64,000 bases of DNA from Anabaena azotica FACHB-119. GTDB lineage: Bacteria; Cyanobacteriota; Cyanobacteriia; Cyanobacteriales; Nostocaceae. The stretch spans positions 23,885-87,884 of the forward strand of contig NZ_JACJSG010000035.1 in NCBI RefSeq assembly GCF_014697625.1. Direction: 5' to 3'. Below are positions 34,263-44,545 of this stretch, in pieces (positions within the stretch are counted from its first letter, which is position 1; each line of letters starts with the position of its first letter). The position numbers and the translations under genes were made by a program. The notes below the pieces were generated by a model, which searched no databases, had not been told where the DNA came from, and worked only from the letters and a program-made list of their open reading frames with translations.

Positions 34263-36466
34263 TAAAGTGGAAGTGTAATTATAAACTCAGTCCCCTTTCC
34301 TGGTGCAGAGATACACTGTATTTGTCCTTGATGATTTGTGACGACGATTTGATAACTAATTGATAATCCCATGCCTGTGCCTTTACCTACAGGCTTGGTG
34401 GTAAAGAAGGGGTCAAATAGCCGACTACGAACTTGTTCTGTCATTCCCGGCCCGTTGTCAGCAATGCGGATGATGACTTGATTGTCGGTAGTAAGTTCAG
34501 TCCGAATTACTATTTGGGGATTTTTAGTTTTTTGACTATCGATAACTGACTCCTCCAAAGCATCGATCGCATTAGTCAGTAAATTCATAAATACTTGATT
34601 GATTTGTCCGGCATTACACAATATCTTTGGTAGGTTGCCGTACTCTTTCATTACCTCAATTCTCTCAGAATCGTTTCGAGGTTTGAGGCGATGTTGTAAT
34701 AATAGTAATGTATTATCGATGCCTTCGTGAATATCTGTCGGCTTCATGCCTTCTTCGTCTAGGCGCGAGAAATTACGTAAAGATAGGACTATCTGCTGAA
34801 TACGTTCTGTGCCTATGTCCATCGAGTTGAGAATTTTGGGTAAATCTTCGGCGATAAAGTCTAAATCTATCTGAGCAATTTGTTGCTGAATTTCTGGTAC
34901 TGATGGGTAGTAGTGCTGTCGATATAGTTCTATTAAATACAGCAAATCTCCCACATATTCACGGGTATAGATGAGATTACCGTGGATGAAATTGACGGGA
35001 TTATTAATTTCATGGGCAATACCCGCGACTAATTGTCCCAGGCTGGACATTTTTTCAGTTTGAATGAGTTGCGTCTGGGTTTGTTGCAGTTCTAATAAAG
35101 CGACTTCTAGCTGCTGTGCTTTTTCTTGGGCGATTTGGGCAGCAATACGATACTTGGCTTCAGATTTTCGCAATTCTTCTTCTGTGTGCTTGCGCTTAAT
35201 ACCAATAGCGATTTCATTGGCTGTAATACTCAAAGCCTCTAAAGTAGATTCATTGAGGACTTGGCGAGAAAACATGGCCAGTACGCCTAATGTTTCTCCT
35301 TCTACAATTAAGGGATAGCCAGCAAAGGCTATCATTCCCTCTTGTTTTGCCCATTCTTTATTCCCCACACGGGGATCTGTTTGTACAGAATTGGTGATGT
35401 GGGGTTGACCTTCTTCGGCGATTAACCCAATTTTGAATTTCCCCACGGGTACAAATCTATGAGGCCCGTCAATATGGGTATACATCCCGGAACTAACTTG
35501 CAATTCTAGGACGTTATCTTGTTTATTGAGAGTCCAGATCCGGGCAAAGGCTGCATTTAGATGTTTGACCATAGCCTGGGTACAGCCCTGCATTAAATTC
35601 TCTAAAGTATAACTTTGCCAGAGAATTGAATCAACTTCAGAGCGGAAATCTGCCAATTTGACTCTCTGGGCTAGTTCTGCTTCTGTACGTTTACGGTCTG
35701 TGATATCGTAAGCAATACCAACAAAGTATAAGACATTGCCCTTCTCATCTTTAATGGCAGATGCGCTACTTGTATGCCAGCGCCAGCTACCATCTTTGTG
35801 TTTTGTGCGGTATTCAAGGGGATTTTGCCTCTGTCCGGTTTTGACAACTGTTGATAGATAATCTGTACACAGTGGCACATCATCAGGATGAACAAAGGGA
35901 ACAAAAGATTTACCTTCTACTTCTGCTATTTCATGCCCTAATATCTCAGTCCAATTAGGGGAAACATAGGAAAAAATGCCATCAGGTGTTAAGCCGAAAA
36001 TAATATTGTTGGCATTTTCGACAATTTGCTGGAATTTATGCTCACTTTCTAAAAGTGGTGTTTCTCTAACTGGGGTAATATCACGAATTAATATTATAAC
36101 TTCTTGTGCTACAGATAATAGTCTGGCTGCGTATTTTTGTTTGCCTGCGGGAGTAGTATGAGTATATTCAAAATTTACTGGGGATTCGGTTTGTAGGGCT
36201 TGGGCGATCGCCTGCTGAATTTTGTCTGTTGCCTGTGGTGGTAATAATTCCCAAATATACTGGCCGACAATGATTTCTGGAGGATTATATAAGTTATGTA
36301 TTGTCTCTAATTTGTAATCTAAAATTATGCCTTGAGCGTCTAGCCGGAAGTAATTGTTGGCTATCAATGGCAAAATAGCAGCCGATTCTAACATTTTTGG
36401 CGATCGCTGCTGTTTATGAGATTTTTTTGCTTTTAAGTTGTGGGGTGTTATCACTTTCTTGAACAA
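34241..36466 (-). CDS. PAS-PAS-GAF sensor histidine kinase
   Basis: 741 residues. A degenerate PAS (about 35-130), a second PAS/PAC (about 140-258; FSYVSPNWTEILGHE, YFVGIAYDITDRK), GAF (about 275-425) and coiled linker lead to HisKA with intact LVAGIAHEINNP (His485). HATPase follows with N-box MNLLTNAIDALEE, G1 IADNGPGM and G2 GKGTGMGLSISYQ. It is therefore catalytically complete, unlike the kinase at 5156. No receiver domain or adjacent response regulator. The last residues (LTVDS and the stop) come from a CAACTGT repeat. Signal unknown. Confidence 0.92.
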   Translation of the reverse strand: MFKKVITPHNLKAKKSHKQQRSPKMLESAAILPLIANNYFRLDAQGIILDYKLETIHNLYNPPEIIVGQYIWELLPPQATDKIQQAIAQALQTESPVNFEYTHTTPAGKQKYAARLLSVAQEVIILIRDITPVRETPLLESEHKFQQIVENANNIIFGLTPDGIFSYVSPNWTEILGHEIAEVEGKSFVPFVHPDDVPLCTDYLSTVVKTGQRQNPLEYRTKHKDGSWRWHTSSASAIKDEKGNVLYFVGIAYDITDRKRTEAELAQRVKLADFRSEVDSILWQSYTLENLMQGCTQAMVKHLNAAFARIWTLNKQDNVLELQVSSGMYTHIDGPHRFVPVGKFKIGLIAEEGQPHITNSVQTDPRVGNKEWAKQEGMIAFAGYPLIVEGETLGVLAMFSRQVLNESTLEALSITANEIAIGIKRKHTEEELRKSEAKYRIAAQIAQEKAQQLEVALLELQQTQTQLIQTEKMSSLGQLVAGIAHEINNPVNFIHGNLIYTREYVGDLLYLIELYRQHYYPSVPEIQQQIAQIDLDFIAEDLPKILNSMDIGTERIQQIVLSLRNFSRLDEEGMKPTDIHEGIDNTLLLLQHRLKPRNDSERIEVMKEYGNLPKILCNAGQINQVFMNLLTNAIDALEESVIDSQKTKNPQIVIRTELTTDNQVIIRIADNGPGMTEQVRSRLFDPFFTTKPVGKGTGMGLSISYQIVVTNHQGQIQCISAPGKGTEFIITLPLYQLTVDS

Positions 36467-37211
36467 GGGGAAAGTAGCGAGGGTGAAAAGAAAGTTTTTT
36501 TTGCTTGTAAGCTCCTCCTCTAATTTACTTTTTAAATGTTCTTTACAAAATCTTTACTAGATTGATATATTTATCGGAGTTTTGATATTCTCAAATATAA
36601 ATGTATTTGATTAAATAAAATATTGGGGTAAACACGCAAATTACTAGCTAATAACTTTAATTTTTCTTCAAATAAACTATGTATTTATTAACTGCATAAG
36701 GGGCTGCCAACTCAAAAAATATACAATCACTTTGGTGAGCAGGGGAAGCAGGGGAAGCTTTCTTGAGCAGGGGAGGAAGAATTTAATCAGCTTTTAAACT
36801 TTCACTCATTAAATAATTTAATTTCTGGAAGTCCCTAATATAAAATCAATTGATTTATCCGCGTTTATCTGCGTGCATCTGCGTTCAATTATTCTCTGAT
36901 TAATTTGGTATAACTAATAAACTGAATTTCATTACTTAATAAAACATCTTTATCATTGAGTCACTGCTTGTAAATTGAAAAGATGAACAACATCACAAAG
37001 GTGAACAGTAATAAAAATTACCCTTATCTTTCTTAACAAAACAATAAAATCACCAATTTCACTCCGCATCTGTGCGCCTTTGGGTGAGTAAATTACAACC
37101 TCATCCAACCCCAGCCAACATACTCATCAAAAAGATGGCAGATAGGGAAGTGATAAACTTTTTTTTGTGTTATAAAACTCACAGAAATTTATCTTAGCGG
37201 AAGGCTACTTT
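36467..37211. other. long intergenic region
   Basis: 745 bp, AT-rich. It includes a GCAGGGGAAGCAGGGGA purine repeat (36740-36780) and short dispersed words such as ATCCGCGTTTATCTGCGTGC (about 36856) typical of cyanobacterial interspersed repeats. No protein-like frame and no tRNA. It should hold the promoters of the divergent kinase and dynamin genes. Confidence 0.5.
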
Positions 37212-39761
37212 ATGGAGCCAGAACAACTGGGACGTTTGAAAGAGTACGGCGAACTGATTCTCCAAAAATTAGATATTGTACCTCAATCTCCCTCACAACA
37301 AGAAGATTGGGTTCCGGCTAGCCTGGATGATTGTCTGTTACGTCTGCGGGAAACTGCGGTAAAAACTGTAGAATTGGCTACATCACCCGTAAAAATTGGC
37401 GTGATGGGAGAATTTAGTAGTGGTAAAACTCTCCTGTTGGGTAGTCTTATCGGCTATGCAGATGCTTTACCTATCAGCGAAAACCCTACCACCGGAAACG
37501 TTACAGCTATTCACCTCATCCCCCATCCCGGCTTTACCACCACCCACGTAGGTAATTTTACTGTCGAGTATCTGACGCGGGAAGGGGTGAATGAGTGCTT
37601 GCGCTTCATGTTAGGAGAAGCTAACCGCCGGACGATCGCCGCCGGACTTCCACCCATTCAACCTGCTAAACTGAATTCGGGCAAGGATATTCTGGGTTGG
37701 TGTGAAGAAACTTGGAATAGTAGTAATAATTTGGAACTGCGTTATATTTTGCGCGAGTTGGTGTTATTTATCCGCGCCTACAGTTCCTACGGTGAAGCCC
37801 TCTGTGGTGGACGCTATGAAATTGACCCCATAGCCGCCCGTGAAGGTTTACAGTTAGCAGAACAGCCCTTGGCTATTCAATCTTTGCGCTTTGAAGATTT
37901 ACCTCCCGCCCATATCCGCTTACCCAGCCCACCGCAAAGTTTACCCACCAAGTTATTACAGAATAGTTTCCCGTTAATTCGCCGCGTTGATATTGAAGTG
38001 AAAATTTCTAGGGAAATTTGGGATCTTAACGATGGTTGCGAATTTCTGCTGTTAGATTTTCCGGGTTTGGGTGCGGCTAATTCTGGCGCGAGGGATACCT
38101 TCTTATCATTGCGGGAATTAGCAGAGGTGCAGACAATTTTGGTACTGCTCAATGGTAAATCGCCGGGGAGCGATCGCGCCAATAAAATTTTCACGATGAT
38201 GCAGCAACAGCGCCCCGGACAAGACCTGAAGGATTTAATTTTGGTAGGGGTGGGGCGGTTTGATCAGTTACCGTTGGAAAGTGAAGGCGGGGAACGACTA
38301 CTTGACCAATTAATTGATGAGAGTCAAACGCCCTATTTAACAGCCGATAGGGTTTTACAGCAACTCAAGGTATTACAAACCACCATCGACGGCGCGAGTG
38401 CATTCACCACTAACAAAGACCGCATCGTTTTATTATCGCCCCTGTTGGGACTGGCGGAATTAGCCAAGCGTTCGAGTAGTATCAAAGCCGGTTCCCCTGA
38501 GTTTTTAGCTAACTTGGACTATCCTCACTATTTGGAAAGGTCAAAGCAGTTGCAGGAAAAATGGGGACAGTTGAGCGATCGCCTGTTAGAATTAGATCCA
38601 CGCAGCCATTTGAGTCGGAAATTAGGTTACTTTGCACAAGACGGGGGTATCGCCAAGCTGCGGGAATTGATTCAAAATCACGTCGCTACCCACGGACTGA
38701 AGCAACTTTGTGCAGATACTAGCCGCGCCGCCGATAATTTACGCCAACAACAGGATAATCTTAAAACTATCATCGCCGAAATCCATGACCAAGGCATACC
38801 TACGGGGGATAGTCCTGCTTTAATTGATTTGCGTCAGGCGTTGGAAAATTTAGATAAAGCTTATCGCAATTTTCAGAAAGATTTAGGAAAAGAACCACTC
38901 AAAGATAGACGGGGAACTGTAGTTAGTGATGTGGTGAAAGATGAGTTAACTTTTAGAGTTTTGAGTTGGAACCAATGGACTTTGTTATTTAACAAAGCCA
39001 ATAATGGCACTATCACAATTACAGAATCAAAAGGTGCAGCCGGCAAGTTATTTGACCGGGGAAATAGAACTAATACTAGTATACCAACTAAGAGTGATGA
39101 CTTTTATCCAGCCTTTGAAAAAACTGTCAAAGAAGTAGAGGAATTTGCTCGCGATCGCATCCGGCAAGCGGTGGTAGACTTACTAAGTAAATTATCCGCG
39201 CAAATTGCCCCAGCCAAAGAGCGTTTGCAAGCAATTCTCAACCCAGAACTAGAAACAGATATTGAAACAAAATTTGGGGCGGAAGAAGCTGATTTATTTT
39301 ATAAATTGTTATTAGGATGTGACCCTACCCAATGGCAAGCGGCGATAATTGAGGAAATTAATCATCAAGAAAAATTCCTCACCCCAGAAGTGATGTTTCC
39401 CCTGGCGCGTCAGAATGAAAAACATCATATTGGTCAAATCTTTGACTGGTCGCCGGAGAAAGCCCAAGCCATATCTAAATCTAGTAATCATCAAATGTTT
39501 GTTTTGCGACTGCGTGATGAAATCACCGCTAGTGCCAGCTTACATTTAGTGCAATATGTTAGTGAAGTTAATCAAAGAGTCAATAATGAATTAGAAGGAA
39601 TTCTCGACCAAATTATCCCCACCTTACAAAACATCTCCAAAAAAGATGCCCTACTCAGGTTTATTGCTGCTAGCGATAGTCAATCTCAAGGTGAAGTGCC
39701 TACTTGGTTACAGAATCTCTCAGAAATTGCCGATTTAGCAGTCGATTTCAGTAATGAGTAA
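37212..39761 (+). CDS. dynamin-like GTPase
   Basis: 849 residues. The GTPase domain has G1 GEFSSGKT (66-73), G2 Thr in NPTTGNVTAI, G3 LDFPGLG (Asp282) and a G4-like VGRFDQL (about 347-353). The large insertions and a long helical C-terminal half (AKERLQAILNPELETDIETK and following) resemble bacterial dynamin-like proteins, which bend or fuse membranes, and GTPases of the SrfC kind. No clear transmembrane hairpin was seen. It is the first gene of a three-gene set with the Hsp70-like ATPase 43 bp downstream. Confidence 0.8.
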   Translation: MEPEQLGRLKEYGELILQKLDIVPQSPSQQEDWVPASLDDCLLRLRETAVKTVELATSPVKIGVMGEFSSGKTLLLGSLIGYADALPISENPTTGNVTAIHLIPHPGFTTTHVGNFTVEYLTREGVNECLRFMLGEANRRTIAAGLPPIQPAKLNSGKDILGWCEETWNSSNNLELRYILRELVLFIRAYSSYGEALCGGRYEIDPIAAREGLQLAEQPLAIQSLRFEDLPPAHIRLPSPPQSLPTKLLQNSFPLIRRVDIEVKISREIWDLNDGCEFLLLDFPGLGAANSGARDTFLSLRELAEVQTILVLLNGKSPGSDRANKIFTMMQQQRPGQDLKDLILVGVGRFDQLPLESEGGERLLDQLIDESQTPYLTADRVLQQLKVLQTTIDGASAFTTNKDRIVLLSPLLGLAELAKRSSSIKAGSPEFLANLDYPHYLERSKQLQEKWGQLSDRLLELDPRSHLSRKLGYFAQDGGIAKLRELIQNHVATHGLKQLCADTSRAADNLRQQQDNLKTIIAEIHDQGIPTGDSPALIDLRQALENLDKAYRNFQKDLGKEPLKDRRGTVVSDVVKDELTFRVLSWNQWTLLFNKANNGTITITESKGAAGKLFDRGNRTNTSIPTKSDDFYPAFEKTVKEVEEFARDRIRQAVVDLLSKLSAQIAPAKERLQAILNPELETDIETKFGAEEADLFYKLLLGCDPTQWQAAIIEEINHQEKFLTPEVMFPLARQNEKHHIGQIFDWSPEKAQAISKSSNHQMFVLRLRDEITASASLHLVQYVSEVNQRVNNELEGILDQIIPTLQNISKKDALLRFIAASDSQSQGEVPTWLQNLSEIADLAVDFSNE

Positions 39762-39804
39762 TTAGTAGCCACCACTAATTACGACTGCATAGGGAACGGA
39801 TAAA

Positions 39805-42800
39805 ATGCCTGTAAAAATTCAGCTTGCACCACGCTTTCAGATGCGGGTTAATGAGAAAAAATACTTGGAACTTCCCAGTATTCAATTAATTGGTACTGGG
39901 AATAACGTTCCCCATATTTCGCGCATAACCTGCGCTGTAAAAGGCACATCAAGCGAATTGGCAGCAAAGATAGAAAAATCCTATAGACAATTTGATTCAG
40001 CAACACCAAAAATTTCCCAAATTGGGCAATTAGAACAGTATCCTTGTAAAATAGAGCAACCTTTAACACAAGCTATCAACTGTAATTTACAGGTAATTGT
40101 TGAGTATTTCGATTCCGATTTATCAGGAAATCCCCTGCTATCAGCCAGGAAAAAAATAGCAGCCTATTGTCATCTGTGGTCACTACCTATGAACCCCATC
40201 ACACAACCCGAAAACCCGCCGCAACAAGTCCGTAATTATCATGAAAAACAACCAGACTCCAAACCCCAGAAAAGGTTTCCCGGTTGGTTTGCGTTAGATT
40301 TTGGCACATCTAATTCTACGGTGACACTTTTTGACCCCATTGAAGTACCAATTGCCGAAGTTTTACCGAGAGAACAGGAATTAAGATTGCGCGATCGCCT
40401 GTCGCAATGGTTAAGTTCACCCGCTTCTATCGCCCTACCAGAAGTAAGTGATATTGAGTGGGAAAAGTTTCTATCTGATATTAGTAAAAGTTTGGAAATT
40501 GACCCCAGTCAGTTAAGGGAAGTTTTTGAAAGTGAAAATAAAGATAGGTTTTTAGAAGCGGTAAGGCAAATCGAATTATGTTTAGGAAATAGTGATAGAT
40601 TTCGTCATGCCGTGAGCAAAAAGTTATATAATATTTATCATGAGGTATTTCGTGTTCCTACCTTAGAATCGCAAAATCTCATCCCGGTTGTTTTAGATAT
40701 TGACCGCCGCGATACAGAAATTCCCAGCGAGTTAGAAATTTCCAACTTGGGAGATCTAAATATTCGCATGGGTAGGGAAGCAAGGGATAATAGAAAAAAG
40801 GCGATCGCTCAAGGAACCAGCAGTTCCCTAAAGGAAATTATCAGCCGATTTCACCATTCACCCAAGCGTTATTTTGGGCAGAAGCGTGATTTCTCTGTAA
40901 TTTTAGATGGTCAAGAAGAAACAATTAATGTTAACCAACTAATACAGGCTGCTTGGTCACATTTAATTGATTTAACCGAAGATTATCGCCAACGCGCCAG
41001 ACGCAGATTTTCCGAAGGGGAATTTCTCACAGCCGTCGTCACCTACCCCACAGTCGCACCTCCTGTAGTGCGGAAAGAAGTTAAAGAATTAATTGAACAA
41101 ATAGGGATAGATGACGTACAAACAGCCTACGATGAAGCCGTATCTGTCGCCATCTTTTTCTTATGGCGTGAATTTGGTGGTAATTTAAATATTGGTATTG
41201 AATCTTTTAAAACTCGTTGCCGTCAAGATAAGAATAAATGGTCACAAAACGTCCTCGTGTTAGATATTGGTGGCGGAACCACAGACTTAGCTTTAATTGA
41301 ACTCACCCTAGAAGATAAAACCCCATTTTTTGGGAGTAATGAAGATAGAGGTTTAGGCGGAAGGTACTATAAACTTACCCCGAAACTGTTAGGTTCTTCT
41401 GGACATTTGCAACTGGGTGGCGAGTTAATTACCTTGCGCTTGTATAGGTTTTTGAAAGTTGCGATCGCCGACGCTTTACTCACAGCCATCACCCTTGGTA
41501 ACATCGAAAGCGACAAACTGGAAGACTTAATCAATTCCGAATTAAATGAACGCTTTTTAGAACAAGGCAAATTCAAAAGCGGTAGTTTATGGAAATGTTT
41601 AGACAAAGAAAATCCCGAAGGTGACGCAGCCTATAAAGATGCGTTAGACACAGCCGAGAAAGTCATCCCCACCAGATGGCAACAAGCACCCCAACGCCTG
41701 CAAACCTTCTATACTTTATGGGATCATGCAGAAGCAGCCAAACTCAAACTCGGACAACAACCACCTGATAATACCCCCCTCACCTTCACCCTTAGCGAAC
41801 AACAAATAGCTGAACTCCTTACCCAAAGCGCCATCAAATTCCAAGTCAAAGAATTAGACAGCCTCAACGTCACCATAGACAGCCAACAATTTGAACGCGC
41901 CGCCGCCTCCGCCATCAAGGAAGCCATTGGTATAGCTAAAGGGTTGATGCAAAGCCGCCTGCGTCCCGAAGATAATAATATCGACTCATGGAACACCCAT
42001 AAAGTTGACTGGCTCATACTCTCCGGGAAAACTTGCAACCTCGACCTAGTACAACGCCACATCTACCAAGAATTTAGCAACTCCCCCTACTTCGTTTGGA
42101 ATCCCGAACGCATCACCTTTGTTTTAGAATATACCAAACTCGCCACCTCCGCCGGGGCTTGCTACGCCGAGAAACTACGAAGATTGAGATTCGACCCCGA
42201 AGAATCAAAAGCCTTGCTACGTAAAGGCGCAAACCAATTAGAGATAGATGTCAAAAACCTCTTTTACTACCTCCCCTGCAACTTCAAACGCAAAACCCAA
42301 AGCAACGAACTCTTACCAGTATTCAAAGCTGGACAAGAACTCTACCAACTCGCACCAGGGGAAAACGTCGCCAAAGTTCGTACAGAATGGCAAGGGATAC
42401 AATTAACAAATATTATTTATCGCCAAGACTACGAAGACGGAGACTTACGCCTATGGGGTAGCTTCGACGGTCAAACCCTGAAGGAAAAATTGGGGATGGA
42501 TGAAGGCGAATTTCTCAAAAAAATCAAAGTGCAATTTGAGATAGACCAAACCTTACAATTCAACGTCCTGCTGTGTCAAGGCAACCCCCATTATTTAATT
42601 GATGTTCCCGGTATTGATGTCAATTCCGCCATCTCCGCCGCATCCGAAACATCTACCTTATTTGCAGACGGTGACTTAAAGTGGAACATCGCCGTAGAAC
42701 GTGCAGATAAAGACTTAAATGATGGTGATATAGCTGTCAATGTTATAGAATCTGCCACCGTAGATCAACCAGATGCCTATCATTTAGTCTTTGCAGTAGA

Positions 42801-43194
42801 CAAAAATAACCAAAAATCCCTGCAAGCATTCCATTATCTCAAGGATGGTTCAGAAAAACCAGGCGCAGGCTTAATTAGTCACCCCCTTCCTCCCTTCCCC
42901 CAAACCGGACAGCACACCTTTTATGTGTACCAAAGCGACAGCGCCAGCAACAGCAAAAAATGGATACGTATCGGCGCACTGCGTAAACCAGATGTCAGCA
43001 CAGAATACCCCTGCCAATATCGCGTCACCCTTGACAACAAAGGCATTTTACGCATTCACGCGGGAGATGTACCTTACTGGACATCCACAGATAAAGAATG
43101 TCTTAAACAGGAAGGCTGCGTTTACCGTGCTGAGTTAGACTTGCAACCTAATGAAGTCGATAAAGAACGTGATCCCTTCTGCGGGATACATTAA
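39805..43194 (+). CDS. giant Hsp70/actin-fold (ASKHA) ATPase
   Basis: 1129 residues, about twice the size of DnaK. N-terminal 150 residues of beta-rich unknown domain, then phosphate-1 WFALDFGTSNSTVTLF (Asp165), phosphate-2 VLVLDIGGGTTDLALIE and an adenosine motif DWLILSGKTCN: the Hsp70/actin nucleotide pocket. There is no DnaK-like substrate domain. Instead, 350 C-terminal residues form unknown beta-rich modules ending CGIH. It resembles the SrfB type of Hsp70-like protein, which also stands beside a dynamin-like GTPase. It is probably an ATP-dependent partner of the gene at 37212. Confidence 0.8.
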   Translation: MPVKIQLAPRFQMRVNEKKYLELPSIQLIGTGNNVPHISRITCAVKGTSSELAAKIEKSYRQFDSATPKISQIGQLEQYPCKIEQPLTQAINCNLQVIVEYFDSDLSGNPLLSARKKIAAYCHLWSLPMNPITQPENPPQQVRNYHEKQPDSKPQKRFPGWFALDFGTSNSTVTLFDPIEVPIAEVLPREQELRLRDRLSQWLSSPASIALPEVSDIEWEKFLSDISKSLEIDPSQLREVFESENKDRFLEAVRQIELCLGNSDRFRHAVSKKLYNIYHEVFRVPTLESQNLIPVVLDIDRRDTEIPSELEISNLGDLNIRMGREARDNRKKAIAQGTSSSLKEIISRFHHSPKRYFGQKRDFSVILDGQEETINVNQLIQAAWSHLIDLTEDYRQRARRRFSEGEFLTAVVTYPTVAPPVVRKEVKELIEQIGIDDVQTAYDEAVSVAIFFLWREFGGNLNIGIESFKTRCRQDKNKWSQNVLVLDIGGGTTDLALIELTLEDKTPFFGSNEDRGLGGRYYKLTPKLLGSSGHLQLGGELITLRLYRFLKVAIADALLTAITLGNIESDKLEDLINSELNERFLEQGKFKSGSLWKCLDKENPEGDAAYKDALDTAEKVIPTRWQQAPQRLQTFYTLWDHAEAAKLKLGQQPPDNTPLTFTLSEQQIAELLTQSAIKFQVKELDSLNVTIDSQQFERAAASAIKEAIGIAKGLMQSRLRPEDNNIDSWNTHKVDWLILSGKTCNLDLVQRHIYQEFSNSPYFVWNPERITFVLEYTKLATSAGACYAEKLRRLRFDPEESKALLRKGANQLEIDVKNLFYYLPCNFKRKTQSNELLPVFKAGQELYQLAPGENVAKVRTEWQGIQLTNIIYRQDYEDGDLRLWGSFDGQTLKEKLGMDEGEFLKKIKVQFEIDQTLQFNVLLCQGNPHYLIDVPGIDVNSAISAASETSTLFADGDLKWNIAVERADKDLNDGDIAVNVIESATVDQPDAYHLVFAVDKNNQKSLQAFHYLKDGSEKPGAGLISHPLPPFPQTGQHTFYVYQSDSASNSKKWIRIGALRKPDVSTEYPCQYRVTLDNKGILRIHAGDVPYWTSTDKECLKQEGCVYRAELDLQPNEVDKERDPFCGIH

Positions 43195-43373
43195 ATCAGT
43201 TATCAGTTATCAGTTGTTCTTCCTTATCTCCTTTTTCCCCTCCTGGGAGGGGTTAGGGGTGGGTTACTCCCCCATCTCCCCGCACTCCCACCCTACGGGT
43301 TCGCGGTAGCGTCTCGTCAGAGAAGCAAGCTACATCTCCCCCCACTCCCCAGTCCCTTCCAGTCCCCAGTCCC
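43195..43373. repeat. repeat-filled gap inside the three-gene cassette
   Basis: Contains TTATCAG heptamers (43197-43215), CCCC(A/T)-rich units and a GC-rich dispersed piece (CCCTACGGGTTCGCGG, about 43293). The CCCCAGTCCC run ends directly at the next gene's ATG. Confidence 0.7.
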
Positions 43374-44468
43374 ATGCAGCATATACGACAGCTACTAGCA
43401 ACAAAAAACTCAGAATTAGCCAGGCTATTGCGGTTTAGCCTGCATGGAATGGAAGCATCCCTCAAACAAGCCCAAGCCGAATTACCGCAAGACCCAGGCG
43501 CGAAGGTATGCGAACAACTGCTGCAAGAACTGCAAAATCTCCTACAAGATGAAACACAAGAATTAAACTTTATCCAACCATCTGATGAGTTGAAGCTAAA
43601 TTATCTCCGCGAAGCATTTGATTCCGACCCAGAACTAATCTTATACTTGGGAGACTCACCATTACAAAGCCAAACAGATGGCGACTTATGGAACGAAATC
43701 CACCGTAAATTATTAAGACTTCCCGAAGATTTAGCGCAAGTTTGGCGACAACGTGCTTTAGATTTTGCCCAAGAAATGGGCGCTGTAGAAGATAATGAAT
43801 ATCTCTATCATCTACCTTTTATTCGCAATGAAATTATCTATCCTGGCTTACGTGGTAGTGTCAACGCCCAAGGTTTATGCTTATCACAAAAAGAATTTTT
43901 TCAAAATAATATTATTCCCAATCATGCTTCTGAAGAATTACATTTATTAGCTAGTTTTTTACTTTTATGGAGTAAATTTCTAGAAATAGAACCAGACTTA
44001 CATCACGCACTCAAAAGCGTTTTCAGTTTCGATGTTGTCTCCTTACATTCCCAACCAGAGCAACAAAATCAATACATTGAAACCTTAATAGACCGTTTCC
44101 AACGCACAAAAAAAGCCGAAGAAAGTGCAGACCCCTTATCAACTTTACGCGCTTGGATAGACATAGATGAAGCAATCAATTCCTTAGTATTTGTACCACC
44201 ATCGGAACGCTATTCGTGGTGGGGTAATTTACAACAAGAATCAAGACGCGCCCTCAAAAAAGTAGCCGATAAAGCAATAAAAGCAGGTTATGATATACGC
44301 ATTCGCCAATTAACAGGGTTATACGCCGACATTTGCGCCTTCACCAAAGACGACCTACAACTAGACTCTGGCGGTGTTCCTGGCGAAGTTTTAACCTGTT
44401 TGCGAGTCTACGCACGCATTAACCAAGAAGAAATCCCCGGTCGTGTCATCTTTCGCTCATCACGTTAG
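43374..44468 (+). CDS. unknown protein, third gene of dynamin/Hsp70-like cassette
   Basis: 364 residues, helical and acidic, with no transmembrane helix. LARLLRFSLHGMEASLKQAQ and FDSDPELILYLGDSPLQ are notable; LRAWIDIDEAINSLVFVPPS is a possible second domain. No family recognised. Same strand and order as the two large genes, 179 bp after the second. The start lies at the end of a repeat run, so codons 1-5 are uncertain. It could be an adaptor or effector of the cassette, analogous in position to SrfA-like partners, but no similarity is claimed. Confidence 0.6.
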   Translation: MQHIRQLLATKNSELARLLRFSLHGMEASLKQAQAELPQDPGAKVCEQLLQELQNLLQDETQELNFIQPSDELKLNYLREAFDSDPELILYLGDSPLQSQTDGDLWNEIHRKLLRLPEDLAQVWRQRALDFAQEMGAVEDNEYLYHLPFIRNEIIYPGLRGSVNAQGLCLSQKEFFQNNIIPNHASEELHLLASFLLLWSKFLEIEPDLHHALKSVFSFDVVSLHSQPEQQNQYIETLIDRFQRTKKAEESADPLSTLRAWIDIDEAINSLVFVPPSERYSWWGNLQQESRRALKKVADKAIKAGYDIRIRQLTGLYADICAFTKDDLQLDSGGVPGEVLTCLRVYARINQEEIPGRVIFRSSR

Positions 44469-44545
44469 AAAAATTCTCCTATTTAACTCATTCTAGCTCC
44501 CTCATAACCTCTCCAAGTCTCTCCGCGTTTAAAAACAAAATATCA

